A stretch of 64,000 nt of DNA. It comes from Actinomucor elegans. Lineage: Eukaryota > Mucoromycota > Mucoromycetes > Mucorales > Mucoraceae. Shown here piece by piece: positions 1 to 12,689 of this stretch. The position numbers and the translations under genes are program-made. The notes under the pieces are model-generated. The model saw only the letters and a program-made list of their open reading frames with translations, was not told the origin of the DNA and made no database searches. The stretch spans positions 1,550,001 through 1,614,000 of the forward strand of contig JAMSLZ010000007.1 of assembly GCA_026027325.1 (NCBI GenBank), written 5' to 3'. The first letter of the stretch is position 1, and each line of letters starts with the position of its first letter.

Positions 1-3000
1 TTGAGAAACAATTCGAACTGGTAGAACAGGAGCAATGATATCGAGACCCTGCTTAACAAGAACACGGGCTTCAGAGGAATGAGCCCTTAATAAGGCAGCA
101 TAAATCTGAATGGCAATCTTGCTAGGTGTATCATAAGCAGCAATGAAATGCGCAATTAATACATAAGCAGCCTGTTTACTGGTGGCGTCTTCAAGACGCA
201 AGTAGTTCCAGCCAAACTTGATAACTTCTTTTCTACGATCTGCAAGTAACTGAGGTGCATATTGTACGATCATGGCAGTCATTTGCAAGAGTTCGATACG
301 AAGAGAATCTTCTGTGTATTGGTTATCTTCAGATGACTCCATCATCAGATTGGCCCAAATTTTTTCATCTAGTCGCTCCATCATACTGGCGTCTAATATT
401 TCATTGTACTGCCCATCCTTGCGAACAAAGGTAGCTAGCAATGCAGGGTTCACTACTTGACGAAGTGCCATCATCTTGAGATAAGAAGAGATAGAGTTAT
501 TACCAAACATCTCCAAGAATTTTTCCAGAATCAATCGTTTTTGTTCGGCTGTAGACTTGAGGGCGATATCCTCCAATAAGAATCGTTGCAAGAACGATAA
601 ATCTACTACAGACTCTTGAGCAAACAGAGACACTAGATCAAAAATGATATCGATTTCAGTAGGGTTCTTTTCCAAGTACCCAACAAAGATTTTCGCCAAC
701 AAAAGTAGTTCTCGTGTTACAGTCAGACTTTGCTGCTCTTCTTCTTTCTGTTGCTGTGTCAGTACCTTTTCTTGTCGTTTACGCCATAAATCAAGCAAGC
801 AATCAAGGACTTCGCGATTAGCCTTGAGGTATTCAGGATTATAATTTACAAGCGTGTGTACAAGCATAACTCCGCGGTAATGAAGTAGATTCTGTGATGA
901 TGGATCTGCGGTGGACTCAACCGTTTTGAATGCTTTACTGATCAACTGGGAAGATGTATTAGCTACTTCATCACGTAATCGAGAGGCATTTTCAATATTC
1001 AATATATCCGTAAACAACTGGCAGCACCGAGGATTATCTAGTTTCTCATAGAAATATGCGACCGTTTCAGTGGGGTATCGGTTGAGGTATTTGATCAAAT
1101 TAGGTCTAAAAGGACTTGACACAGAACGACGCAAATGACCCTCCATCTCCAACACCACAGTAATCAACTCATCCAAAAAGATATGAGCGGCCGCAGGTAA
1201 TAAATGAAAGATATTAAGAATAGCTACAATGATCTTGATTTCGTGATTCTCGCTCAGTGGTTTTCCAGCGGCTTCTTGCAAAACCTTGGGCTCAGCCCAT
1301 TGCTTCAAGTGATCCAGTAATTTCTTGCCGATCTCAACTTTAAAGTAATTCGTTAACAGCTCTAATAAGCGAGCCAAACCTTCCAAGCCAGCAACGCTCA
1401 ATGTTTTGTGGTTGGAAAGGGTAGTAAGAATAGGACGAAGGCCTTGCTGAAGTAATTCCTTGGGCAATTTGTGTTGTTGGGCCAACACCTGCTTTAGTCC
1501 GCGATGTGCCGCCTCTACGACCTCGAGCGATTTGGAATAGAGTGATTTAAAGAACACTTGAATGATACGGGCTCGGGTATGTGTTTGACGTTGGCTGGAG
1601 AAGTCGGTACAAGCGAGAGCAGCGGATAATAGCTTGATACATACAATGCGCAAATTCATCAATGAAGTGGTATTCTTGTACTGCGAGCTACGACTAACTA
1701 AGGCTTGGTCTTCTGCATCTGCTAAAGCAAGCGCTTCGTGTAATAGACGCGTCAACTCATCATTGAACTCTAGGAAGGGTGGACGAAGTGTCAAACAATA
1801 AGTGATGGCATCTATATGACCTATTTGCATAGCAAAAGGTAGGGCACGTAAAGGTTTGGCAAAGATAGGTGCAACCAGACGCTCTCTCACAGGCGCTAAA
1901 AGCTCTGTTACTTCATTTCCGGTTAGATCGGCAAGCAATTGGAAGGATGACTGTATTGTTTCTCGAACAGCACTGTTGGAATTGGATAATTCACTGAGCA
2001 AGAGTGTAATCAAGTTTTGGAATTTTTGTTGTGCTTCTGCAGATTCACCATCCTCAGGACCATTGCAGACTTTGAGCACATGCGATAACGTCTGGGTAGC
2101 TTCTTCTGTATTGACGTTAGCCATTTCTGGTGAGGCATCTTTCAATACAAACAAGAGAGATCGTATAAAGTCCAGCTCATGTTCACGCATCCACTTTGTA
2201 CCCATATCAAGCTGAGAGCTCATGATAGAGATACCCAAACAACCACCGCGCTTCTTGAACCATTCGGGTTTATAGCAGCAAGAACAGAACTGCGATGCAA
2301 ACACACGGAAGATGGGCAGTTGATCAACATACTCTTTGGATCCAAAAATCGTAATAGCAACATCATAACAAGCATGTAATGCCTCTTCACCGCGCTTTCG
2401 CAAATGAATTTGAGAAGAAGACATGACTTCGACAATAGCTTCAACCAGGATGGTAGTATTCAAGTGCTGTACAGTTAGGCGCTCGTCCATCATATTAGCC
2501 AAAGGCTTCCTTCCATTCTCTTTTGCTTCAATTGCTTCACCAATATGCAGTAATGTGAAATGACGGCAGATATTGAGGAAGAACTTCCAGGCATCATCAC
2601 TGAGTTCCTTGATAATAGACGCTGTCATAATGGACACTAGAATTGATCGTAAGGCTTCCTCCTGTGCAACTCGTTTTGAGACATATTTGGTATAGCCATT
2701 GCCTGCTAAACGTTTGGGCTTCATGCCTGTTTCATTTAACGTGTTTCCTACGACTGAATTGTCCTCATCGACCGTGATACGACCCATAGTTTGTGTTTGC
2801 AGTGTTGCTGCTGCTGTTGTTGGTGGTGGTGCAGATTTACTGACATCTTCATCTTCTTCAGAACGATCAATGAATTGCTCTTTAACGCGTCTATATAAAG
2901 AGGCTGCTAAATTATCTGGCCCTTCATCTAGTTCGAGCATTAGAATCAAATGCGTCTTCAGGAAATTGTATGCATGGCGCTTGTATACAATATCTGTCTG

Positions 3001-6000
3001 AGGTGTTTCCAAGGCGTGAATAGCAATATCAAGGCATTTATCCAAAGGTAATGTATGTGGGATAGGACTAGGATCAAATACAACCTCAAGTGAGGCGCCG
3101 CTTTCAATACGGGCATTGAACCCCAGTTTTGGCGGACTCTTGAGCATACGTCGATTGCGACCGCCTAACTTACCCAAGATACGCATAGCAGCGTGACTAT
3201 GCTGTGAGTTATAAGGTAGTGGTTTCAAGTGCTTCCATAATGCATCCATCAATTCAGACATGACGGGTGCCATGATATGATCCAAGAACTCGGGGTTGAG
3301 ATTATCGTTACATAACTCCATTGTTCGCAAACCTTGTGAAACAAGGTCTTGATCTGCTTGCAATGCAATAACAAGAGGACGCATGAGATATGGTAGATAA
3401 GGTAAAAGAGTGCTTAAACGAACAGGAACAGCTAAACACAATTCCACAAACAAGTTTCGCATATCAGTCTTGTGTGCTAATGACAATAGCGAATTCAGGT
3501 TTTCTAAGATAACTTGCAGTAATGGAGAAACTTCTTTATAGAGTAACTCGAATCGGCCACCACCGATGCTCTTGAACAAAGCCCTCAGTAATAGAAAATA
3601 GTTTGCTGGCTCTTTGGCTTTAGCAGCTAGCTTGAAGCAGGACATGACCAGATTAGCCAGGTAGGGTTGAAGTATGCTCTCATTAGCGTCTGGAAAGAGG
3701 TTGACAGCCATAAAAGCCAAACGGAATAAATGAAGCATAACAGCTGAATAATGCAGATTGCCCTGGCCCAATTGATCCACTCTGTCAACTAAGAATCTAA
3801 ACAGAATACCAGCAAATCCTTGGGTTGTAATTTCGTTGACCAGGAAATATTGAGACAAATGAAGAAGCGATGTATTAATAAGCATACGATCATAAAAGAA
3901 GTCGATCTGTGAGGCGAATAGTTCTTGGAATACAGCTGGATCCAGCAGAGTAAATACTATTGGGAAAGTATCTAATACTTCTTTCTCTCCATTTTGCTGA
4001 AGATTGACCTTTAAACAAGTTTCTGTTGATCCAATAGTCCAATTGTCTTTCAATAACTCCTCTTCAGGCGGTGAATAATCGGGTAAAGATCCATCTGGTC
4101 CATAATTATCGACATTGTAGTATTCAAAACACTTTAATCCCTCTCTAAACAACCGAACAAACAGTTGCACATCATCTTGAGAGAATCCACGAGCAAATTG
4201 AGCGTATATCTGCAAGTTCACTTCTTGATTTTGAGGCGGTGGTGGATTACAATGACGAAGACCAATGAACAATGGCTTGAGACCAATAGCCAAATTCTTG
4301 AACAAGAATCGACCATCTTTTACACCGTCTTGTGAAGCTTCAGGCATAAAAGATGCTGTATGAATGGATCGTGCTCGTTCAAAATCAAAATCACCAATAT
4401 CGCCCTGTTCTGCTGGTTTGATTGTAGTGGCTATTGAATTATTTGTGGCTGCTGCTTCTTCCATTGCCTGCTTCTTTCTCTTGTATTGTTTTACACATCC
4501 ATCGAATTGGATATTTAATGCCTCAAATTTACTAGCAAAGGCATCCAGTATACGCATCAAAAGCTCTCTTCCTTGAGACTTGTCGGGGATCTTCATAATA
4601 CAATCAATCAAATTCAATAATAGTTTACCGCACATTGTCTGTATACTGGGCGCTAGTGTTGCATCATGTAAATTTCGGGAATAAATATAGATTGTGCGAG
4701 AAAGTTGTGCTGCTGAAAGCTCTGCTCGAATATGGTGAATAAGATCTGCTAGCATGCTATAAGCTAAAGGCCTTCATATAAGAATATTGCGTTAATATCA
4801 TTATTGGGATCATAATCATTCATGGGAATACCTTAAGGTATCATGAGCAGTGACACCTGTTCCAATGAGCACTTTCTCATTCAATAGCAGGTCGATTTTG
4901 GGTACAAAGGATGATCGAAAATCAGTAGATAGAATATGGCGCGTTGCTACTAAGAGCTCTTTTCTTGTAGCAGATGATTCAGCCGGGCATTCCCTTAATA
5001 ATCTCAGTACAAAATCGGGGATTTGATGTTGGTAAGGTCGCAAGAGCGTTGTATAGCTTCTTAGAATGTAAGCCAAGAAGGACATAGTTTTTACTTGAGC
5101 AACAATGAATTCGTTATAAAGACCTCTTTGTTTAATTGCTGGACTAACGCCTACAAAAACTTCGCCTCTGGCATTAGCTGCATTCGCAGCCTCCATTTGA
5201 GGTTTGGCTTGTAAACTCAACGTCTATAAGGAAATGTCAAATTGAGTATACTGGATGTATATGTCAATTGATTAAAGGTACCTGAAACAACAGAGGAATG
5301 AACTTCATGATATTATCAGCAGCTGAGCGCCTATAAGATTGAAATAGCAATACAACAATGATTGGACATTCAGTCAGTACTTTGAAACTGAATAGACTTT
5401 TTGCCAACACCTTCGTTGGTGTCTCTGTTGTTTCTGCTGCTGGTGACATTGGTCTGGGTGAAGCTGCAGATAAAGGCTAGCATTGATTGATTAGATATTA
5501 CCAAAAGAGTATATACTATATATCTTACTGTAGCTATTTGATCAGGATTGTCAAAAGAATCTTTTACAGTTTGTTCCATATTCTGAAATATCTCTTGCAC
5601 TATATCAAGAAAAGGTTGGACTTGATCTTCAAGCACTTGTCGAAATGAACGATGCAAGTCGATGATGATTTTGACACAAACTACTGCGTTATCTTCGTTT
5701 TCGACGCGTAATATTTTCATCAGAGCTTTACATAGCTCTGGCACGTACTCTTTCAAGGCTTCTGTCTGAGGTAATCGATAAATGATTTCTAATATGATAT
5801 TTCTTAATTTCTACAGGCAACGGAATTAGAACTGATAAAACTGGCCGAGAAGACTTATACTCACTTGCTCTGGCGCACTACTGATAAATACGGGCTGTTC
5901 ATTTTGTAATATATCGAGAAACACTGGTATAAGTGTCGACAGGAATTTGGGATATTCAGCTGTTTGAAAGACTTCTACTTGATCTCTTAATTCGTTGGCG

Positions 6001-6136
6001 ATTGTCACTTTCAAGTTGATTGCTAGAATAAGAGTGAGTATTTTCTGGTAAACAAAAACGCGAAAAACACAAAAAGCACGCGTGTACCTAAGTTAGGGTC
6101 GCCTAATCGATGGGCATAGACTTGAAGAGTAGTCAT
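1..6136 (-). CDS. TRA1: Tra1/TRRAP scaffold protein, N-terminal half (3' end outside window)
   Basis: Tra1 is the giant PIKK-like, kinase-dead scaffold of the SAGA and NuA4 histone acetyltransferase complexes; it binds transcription activators. Six exons join in phase: 6136-6088, 6022-5865, 5810-5529, 5476-5282, 5223-4832 and 4771 to base 1 (open to the edge), giving about 1949 residues. The family runs to about 3700-3800, so the FAT and kinase-like regions lie beyond the window. Matches to the family include KFIPLLFQ followed by TLSLQ, the stretch LVATRHILSTDFRSSFVPKI, HDTLRPLAYSMLADLIHHIR and LGKLGGRNRRML. The visible part is all helical HEAT-type repeat sequence with an acidic, Ala/Thr-rich linker near 2790-2880. 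The start ATG at 6136 is chosen because exon 1 (MTTLQVYAHRLGDPNL) splices in phase into the conserved region. The long final exon is intron-free, unlike the 5' end. Confidence 0.95.
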
Positions 6137-8030
6137 TTTTGCTTCTTGTTTGTGGTGAATTTAGCTATTGTTTCTTTCTGTTAGATATATTTCGTTACAG
6201 TCGTTTTGTTTTGTTCAGAGGGGTAGAAAGAAGCAGTAGTAAGTATACAAGAAGAGGGGGAAAAATATGTGAAATTATATGTACAATAAGTACTACTGTA
6301 TATCAGTTACTTATAAAAGAGAATTAAGAAAAAAAGAAGTGCGAAAGAAAGGTTTAGAAACTAGACGTGGATATATTTTTTTCAGCAACGACGAACTGCG
6401 TTGAAGCCAGCATTTTTGAGAAGATTGGTCAAGTAATTTTCAAAACACCGTCCTTCTTTAAGCCTAATATACGTGATTTTTAAAAACTTTATTCATAATT
6501 TTTTAAAAACAAGCACATTTCACTGTTTTTGGTATAGTGATGGGACTGCTTTCTGTCTGGATTCTAGGTAAATGGCCTAGATCTTTTCAAAGTTTAACTG
6601 TACTTTGGATGGTTTAGTAGATTACAGTGCATATACTGTAGCTAGACAGACATACTAATAGCCGCATAAGACTATTACAAGTACAATCTACTAACTATGC
6701 GTGAGATTGGGCCGAAAACGGTCGAACACAACAGAATTGAATATATAATTTCTCGTGCATCAATACATAATGATATTCGCAATTAATTATGGATAATTTA
6801 ATCTAAATACTGCAAGGTAGTTTAAAAAAAAGTTTAATAGGTATACTAGCCTATCCTTGACTTGCTCTGCTAATCAAATATGACATTTGACCAAGATCGG
6901 TTGAGAGATCTATAGATCTACATATCTAGATCATATGAAATGCGCATTTTTTACTGCCATTTATGAATAGTGTAAAAAATCATTGTATTTAGATCAAACA
7001 AAAATTCTAATACGTTTAGCAATTCATTTTAAATATATATTGGTCTTCAGATGCAACATTACATTCGCATCATTCGAGAAATGTATAAATGTTGAATATG
7101 ATTCGATTTCAGAAGAGTATACCCTTAGGCTCAAAATTTTCAAAACTGTGTAAAATACAGACAGTATTTTCAAGATAAGGGCTTCTAACAACACAAGTTT
7201 ACTATAATTGAGTCAAAACAATACTGAAATTGTGTATGTGTTTATTAAGAAACCACTCTTTGTTAAAGGTAACTTCGTACTATGAGAGCTATGTACGTCA
7301 TTTCATACACATTTAATTTTTATAAAATATTCATATATATAATTTTTGTATATTGGCCCTTTTTATTATTAAGCGAATTGAAGTCTAATAAGCTCGAATT
7401 TTAAACAAGGCTTAAGACCTTTCTTTTTCAAACGCCGGCAAACAATAAAGATTGCGATAATACCATAGAGATGTATTTTTCATCATTTCTTTGGTAGTAT
7501 AACGAATGCTTGAAAGACATAGTTTATCATATAACTTTATTATCAACTGTTAAAAGCCTGTTTCTGTATTGCTATATGTTGTTTTGTATATAAAAAATTC
7601 GACAGATTATTGTAAGCCAAAGTAGAGTATACAACAATTATATCAATTTATCAGAGAATATCCTATAGTTTCAAGAAAAAATGACATTTTTTGATACTTA
7701 AACTATTCCTGTATCGTTAATATACGCTTCGTGTGTCGATATGTTTTGTTATTCATCAACTGTATCACAGATTAGACATGGCATTCTCTATAAACGATCT
7801 TCTCGACTCTTAAGCAGCACACATTTGCAGTGCATTATACATCTTGGTTCCCCTGATACTTGGTTTGCATATCCATGAACAGCTTTTATGTAGATCTTCA
7901 TTATTGAGAGTCCTTTGTTGTATGTTTTTTTTTATTATCCCTCGATTCTTCTTAGATTAGTCTCGCTATAAAACAATGAACATATCATAATGTTGATACT
8001 CTTCTTTCTCCTTCCCAAACCTGTAGATAC
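6137..8030. other. Intergenic, AT-rich, no gene seen
   Basis: No supportable reading frame on either strand. It holds the divergent upstream regions of TRA1 (minus) and the LEA_2-like gene (plus), plus one degenerate copy of the dispersed repeat family at about 6850-6965. The rest is AT-rich sequence without recognisable structure. Confidence 0.6.
6850..6965 (-). repeat. Degenerate copy of the ~170-bp repeat family
   Basis: In minus orientation relative to the clusters at 45.5 and 57.6 kb. It shows the core atgacatttgaccaagatcg followed by gagagatctatagatct, both recurrent in the other copies. Confidence 0.45.
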
Positions 8031-9087
8031 ATGACGCAATATCAACAACAAGCGTCATTACCGCCTGAACGTCTTGAAAGGCCAGACAGCAGTTTTATAT
8101 TAGGTCAGCAAGGGCAAGGAAATGAATAGATATTCCAGCAAGGAGAAAAGACTGCAGTAGAGCATTACGAAGAGTCTTTGGCTGGTAATACTCTCGAAAA
8201 CTGAAACACGAGCTTGTATTTACAACACTATTTCAATAGAACAGATCGAAAACGAAGTTCAAACAAAACAACAGAAACTATTTAAGCGTTATCTATGCTG
8301 CATATGTTTCCCTTGTCTGCCTATGTGGGCAAGATATGGTTGTTGTATTTTACTGGTATTATTGGTTACCTTCTTGATCATTCTCGGTATTTTGGCTGCA
8401 ATATTCAAGATCCCAGAAGTAAGCTTTAATGGACCCACTGAACATCCTGAGGGATATGCTCCCTTTCAACGAGCCAACGATAGTTTGGCTTTCAACGTAA
8501 ATTTTGGTCTGAAGATCGGCGTTGTGAATGATAATCTGGAAAGTATCACTTTTGAAGCTATTAAAGCCATTGTAATATATATATAACTCTTTAATATATG
8601 AAACCACGGTGTACTAACAATATAATTTATTACTTTGTACTATTAATATTAGGCTTATTATCCAACTGCTCCCAACATTGCTGTAGGGGGCGGTGAGATT
8701 CAAAATGTCCATATAAAGTCCTATGATATTACCAACTTTACATTCCCATTTTCGCTTCAATACAATCCAGTCATCGACGATGGTTTTGCAATGTTAAGCG
8801 ACATTGCAAAAAAGTGTGGTCTTTTAGGTGATTCATTAAAGGAAGATATATATGTGGAATACGACTTGATACCGACGATCCGAATTGCTGGCATAGCGAT
8901 ATCTCCTGTACTACGTCAGTCTTCCCGCTTTCCTTGTCCTATTTCAGTAAGTCAATAATATACAGCAAGTGTGCAGCTTACAGGCTTATTAACAAAACAC
9001 TCTTTACTTTAGGAAGGGCAGTTGGATATGAGTATAGAGGACACATTTGACGAAGAAGATGAAGAAGACAAAGAGGACGAAGATTGA
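8031..9087 (+). pseudogene. LEA_2-like single-pass membrane protein; first exon interrupted by an in-frame TAG
   Basis: Exons 8031-8184, 8240-8571, 8653-8946 and 9013-9087 join in phase. The protein has a polar, Gln-rich N-terminus, a Cys-rich patch (CCICFPCLP) just before a strong membrane segment (CCILLVLLVTFLIILGILAA), and then a beta-rich outer domain of about 190 residues with the look of LEA_2/NDR1-type domains (SLAFNVNFGLKIGVVNDN, then TAPNIAVGGGEI). It ends in an acidic tail rich in Asp and Glu. TAG at 8127-8129 interrupts exon 1 after residue 32, yet the same frame continues open (IFQQGEKTAVEHYEESLA) and splices in phase. Either the gene is broken, the base call is wrong, or translation starts at the in-frame ATG at 8323 just before the membrane segment. 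The family call is from pattern only. Function is unknown; LEA_2 proteins in fungi are membrane proteins, some vacuolar. Confidence 0.55.
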
Positions 9088-11366
9088 TAAAGAAATCTTT
9101 TAACACAAGTTGTTGCCATAAAAGTAGAAATATATTATATACAATGCATACAAATCAGGTACTGTACTGCTCTATTTTGAGTTACATTTATTTGCGTAAG
9201 GTGCAGGAGACGCATTAAAGCAAAAAAAAAAAAAAAAAAAAAATACTTGAAAGGTCGCCTTTTGAACCCATTAGGTTGATTATTTTGTTAATAGCTAGAT
9301 AATAGATTTTTTCAAGCTTTGCAATTGCTTGCTGAAAACAATTCATTTCAATACATTGAGCTTAGAATTGATCACTCTAATTTTAAAGCCTCACATTCAG
9401 CTTGGTATTTACTGCTTCTATCATTGGTTACTGTAACTATCACTATTTTTTAATACATTTTTAAATAGCGATATGTGACAGTTTAGGCTATGTTTTGTCT
9501 ATTAAGCATTGGTATGCAGGTTAACAGGCCACTGTTAAAGATAAAAGGCGCTATAGAGTCGAAGAAGACAAATAAAAATGTTACTATAGCCTGTTGGCTA
9601 TTTGGTATCTAGACTGCGCAAAATCTACTTGCTGATCCCCTGCGCCTAAACCTTCTAACTTGGCTTCTGTTAGCTTTATGCAATAGAAAAAAACTCCAAT
9701 AGATACATTGAGGGGTGGATAACAAAGTTGGGTTATAAATAATACTGATAGAATACCTTGAATACCGTGAAAAATTAACGTAATAGTATACAGATGTCTT
9801 CGAGATTGGAAAATTGGCTTTCTGACCGGCTGATAGTAATTTTCAAAAACTAGTTCATTCAGAAAAATGTTAGAATCTTGATCCGCTTTTCAATAGCTTA
9901 AAAAAAGTTCAACAAAGTTTATTCAGGATATATAGCGCATCCAATGCTGTAGATATTATTTAATTTAAAGAGCGTTTACTTTTTCATATAACCCACGATG
10001 TTATTTTTGATCAAGTTTAATTTTATTTTTTTGGTTTATTATAATTGCAATCATAATTCAACTATTTTATATCAGATAAAATATTGGCTTAGAAACGTTT
10101 TTCTTTAAAAACTATTCATATTCTTAAATAAATTATACAGAGATTTTAAAAAAATGGCGCGTAAAAGGATGTCCTTGCGATTTTTTCAGAAACTATCAAT
10201 TTTTCACCTTTCTACATGACGGTTTTGGGAAGTAATTAACATACAATCTTTAGAGTGAGCATGTATCTGGATGATACTATGCGGTATTAAGATACAAAGC
10301 ACTACACATATTTAAGATATCAGTTCATCTAATCTGACATTCAATAATAATACAATATTTAATAGAGCTCAAGCTGTGCAATATAGAGATCTTGGTCTTT
10401 TCTTTTACATTAATAAACAAACCGCACGTTCAGCGTGATCGAATTGTTTTAGTCCCTTTTGTAGTAGAAATCAACTTATATATTCCATATAACTCTCACT
10501 GCATCTTCCGGTAGATCTTGGTTCAATAACACATCTGAATAGTAGTACATGTTCAGAATAAACTACCTGATATATTAGAATCATTGTCAAGCTGAAGAAC
10601 AATAGTTGTATCCTATTTTGTGATTGGAAGTAAACTATGATACATTTCACGCAAATTAAATCTATAGATCTATAAATCTTTTGGTCGATCGTGGCCAAAT
10701 GTCACATTTGATTAGTACTTCATACTTAAAAGAAGCTAGTACATCTACTAGAACCATTATACAGTTTCAGTGCGATGATAATTTGGAGGCCAGTAGTATG
10801 CTGCATCCAATAAATATGGCCTAGAGCTTTGAATCTATTCATTTCTCTTGCGATCTCAGCCAAATGTCGTATCGAATTAGTAAGTCATTCTTTGAATGAG
10901 CTAGCACATCCAATATATTTGTTGCGTTATATATTTTGCTCCTATCCAGTGTCTGTGACCTTCCTTAGCCAATCAGTTGTTGTTTTCTCGATCAACCTAT
11001 TACTAAGCGTTAGATTTTCTCATTCTAATGTTTTTTGTGGTAGTCTAGTTGATCGTTGATCAGAAACAGTGAGAACGGTGACTTTTGTGGAAAAAAAGGC
11101 ACCACCAAGTCAAGGGACCAGCTGAGTTAGTTTCAGGGCAAAGATCGAATAAATCAACCTTTTACCTTCGATACATTATATTGTTTCTGTATAAATAAAG
11201 AACTACTCAAGGAATAAATGGTCGGGAGAGTCGGTCTATTTATTAGGCGGCTTTGTGAGGTAAGTTCAAACCGTGAGTTTTTCCCGGAGATCGAAGCGCT
11301 TTAAATTGCGATTACCATCCTTTTGCTTTCTCTTTTTTTTTTTTTTACAACTTTACGCGCTTAAAT
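9088..11366. other. Intergenic, repeats only
   Basis: No intact gene. It contains an A-tract at about 9222-9243 and two monomers of the ~170-bp repeat family at 10640-10935. A short minus-strand stretch near 9610-9690 reads open (KLTEAKLEGLGAGDQQVDFA) and may be a coding relic of about 25 residues. Confidence 0.55.
10640..10935 (+). repeat. Two tandem monomers of the ~170-bp repeat family
   Basis: The cores ggccaaatgtca (about 10693) and agccaaatgtcg (about 10857) are 164 bp apart. Both are followed by an attagta...cat segment and by agctagcacatc or agctagtacatc. The first is preceded by ctatagatct. Confidence 0.6.
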
Positions 11367-12170
11367 ATGGCCACTGAACACTTAGCTGCTGACTGTCTCT
11401 TTTGTAAAATTATCAAGTAACGTCCAAGAATAAGCGCGTCTTTACTCGTGTTTGTTAATATGAAACTGTTTTTTTGTAGAGGCGAGATTCCTTCTTGCAA
11501 GATTGCCGAGACTGACAAAAGGTAAAAATATCAGTAAACACTACCTCTATGGACGTGATTAAACTAAAACCGATTATTCCCAGTTACTCTTTCCTCGATA
11601 TCAACCCTTTGAGCGAAGGACATGCCGTAAGTAACATGTAGCTGCAAACTGTGATTATATTTCTAATATCAAGTTACGTTTCTAGCTTGTTATTCCCAAG
11701 TGTAAGTGGATGATGTTTGACCCTATGGGTCGGGTGAGGCAGCTGATTGGAAATGGAAACTTATTACCTTTTATAGATCACGCAGAATTCTTCCATCAAG
11801 TTCCTGATGATGTTCTTGCCGACATGTTACCATTGGCCAAGAAGGTTGCTGTTGCCATTGGTTTAGATAATGGTCAATACAATTTGTTACAGGTAATATA
11901 TATCATCGAATTGAAGTTATAAACTAAGAATACTTACGTGTATTCAACTTGTTTTAAAAGAACAATGGTCCTATGGCCCATCAGGTACGGTAGTAATATC
12001 GAGCATATTGAAATAGCTATCAACTTTCTTTGTAGGTTGTGAAGCACGTTCACTTTCATATTATTCCTAAACCCAATCCTGAACAGGGTCTCAAGATTGG
12101 ATGGCCCCAACAACAAGTGACCCAAGATGACCTCAAGAATACTTTGGGTCGTATCAAGGAAAAGTTGTAA
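11367..12170 (+). CDS. HNT1: HIT-family nucleotide hydrolase (HINT1/Hnt1 type)
   Basis: Histidine-triad purine phosphoramidase that hydrolyses AMP-amine and AMP-lysine type substrates; in yeast Hnt1 is linked to the Kin28/TFIIH kinase. Seven exons join in phase to 141 residues, normal for the family: 11367-11416, 11480-11521, 11584-11626, 11686-11701, 11777-11892, 11961-11984 and 12036-12170. Visible features are the N-terminal DCLFCKIIKGEIPS, SFLDINPLSEGHALVIPKYH, the NNGPMAHQ stretch and the catalytic triad HVHFHIIP at residues 101-108. The C-terminus is GWPQQQ-type as in Hnt1. Two internal exons are only 16 and 24 nt. The start ATG at 11367 follows a T-rich leader. Confidence 0.95.
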
Positions 12171-12689
12171 AACGGTAGTCGCTCTTCCAGACATTCTGCA
12201 AAATAAAGGTGCAAAATACACACAAAATACACCCACTGTTTCATTTTTAACTTGCATCTAGACGTGTGAAAAGGGTTTTTACGGGAGAATGATGGCATTT
12301 GCGTGTAATTTTTGCGTTATACATCTTGTTCTATATATCAATTCAAGAGCCGCTCTTAGAATCTTTTACGACTTACCATTAGAGGGAGGCGGAAAGGATC
12401 ACCGTGTCCAAGGACGAAGGTTCACCGTGTCAGCTTTAGTGAAATTAAGCCCTGTGATTGGGTAAAACCGTGGGTAAAGTGACTGTTTTCATCTATTTTT
12501 TTTTTTTTTTTTTTTGAAAAAAAAAATTAAGATAAAATACCGAGCTGTACCTTTGGCAGTGTGATATAAAAAGGCCCAGAGTCTTATTGAAAAAAAAGCC
12601 TGATCTTCTTTCTTTCTTACATTACTTTTTATACGAGAAAGTCTAGTTTTTTTTTTCTAGTTATCTTGAATCAAAGCTATTTTCAACAA
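12171..12689. other. Short intergenic region, promoter of the serine dehydratase gene
   Basis: Contains the HNT1 3' end, a T-tract at about 12497-12514 and a TATA box at 12565. Nothing else is seen. Confidence 0.6.
12565..12572 (+). promoter_or_regulatory. TATA box of the serine dehydratase gene
   Basis: TATAAAAA lies about 125 bp before the start codon, in a pyrimidine-rich leader. Inferred from motif and position. Confidence 0.5.
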
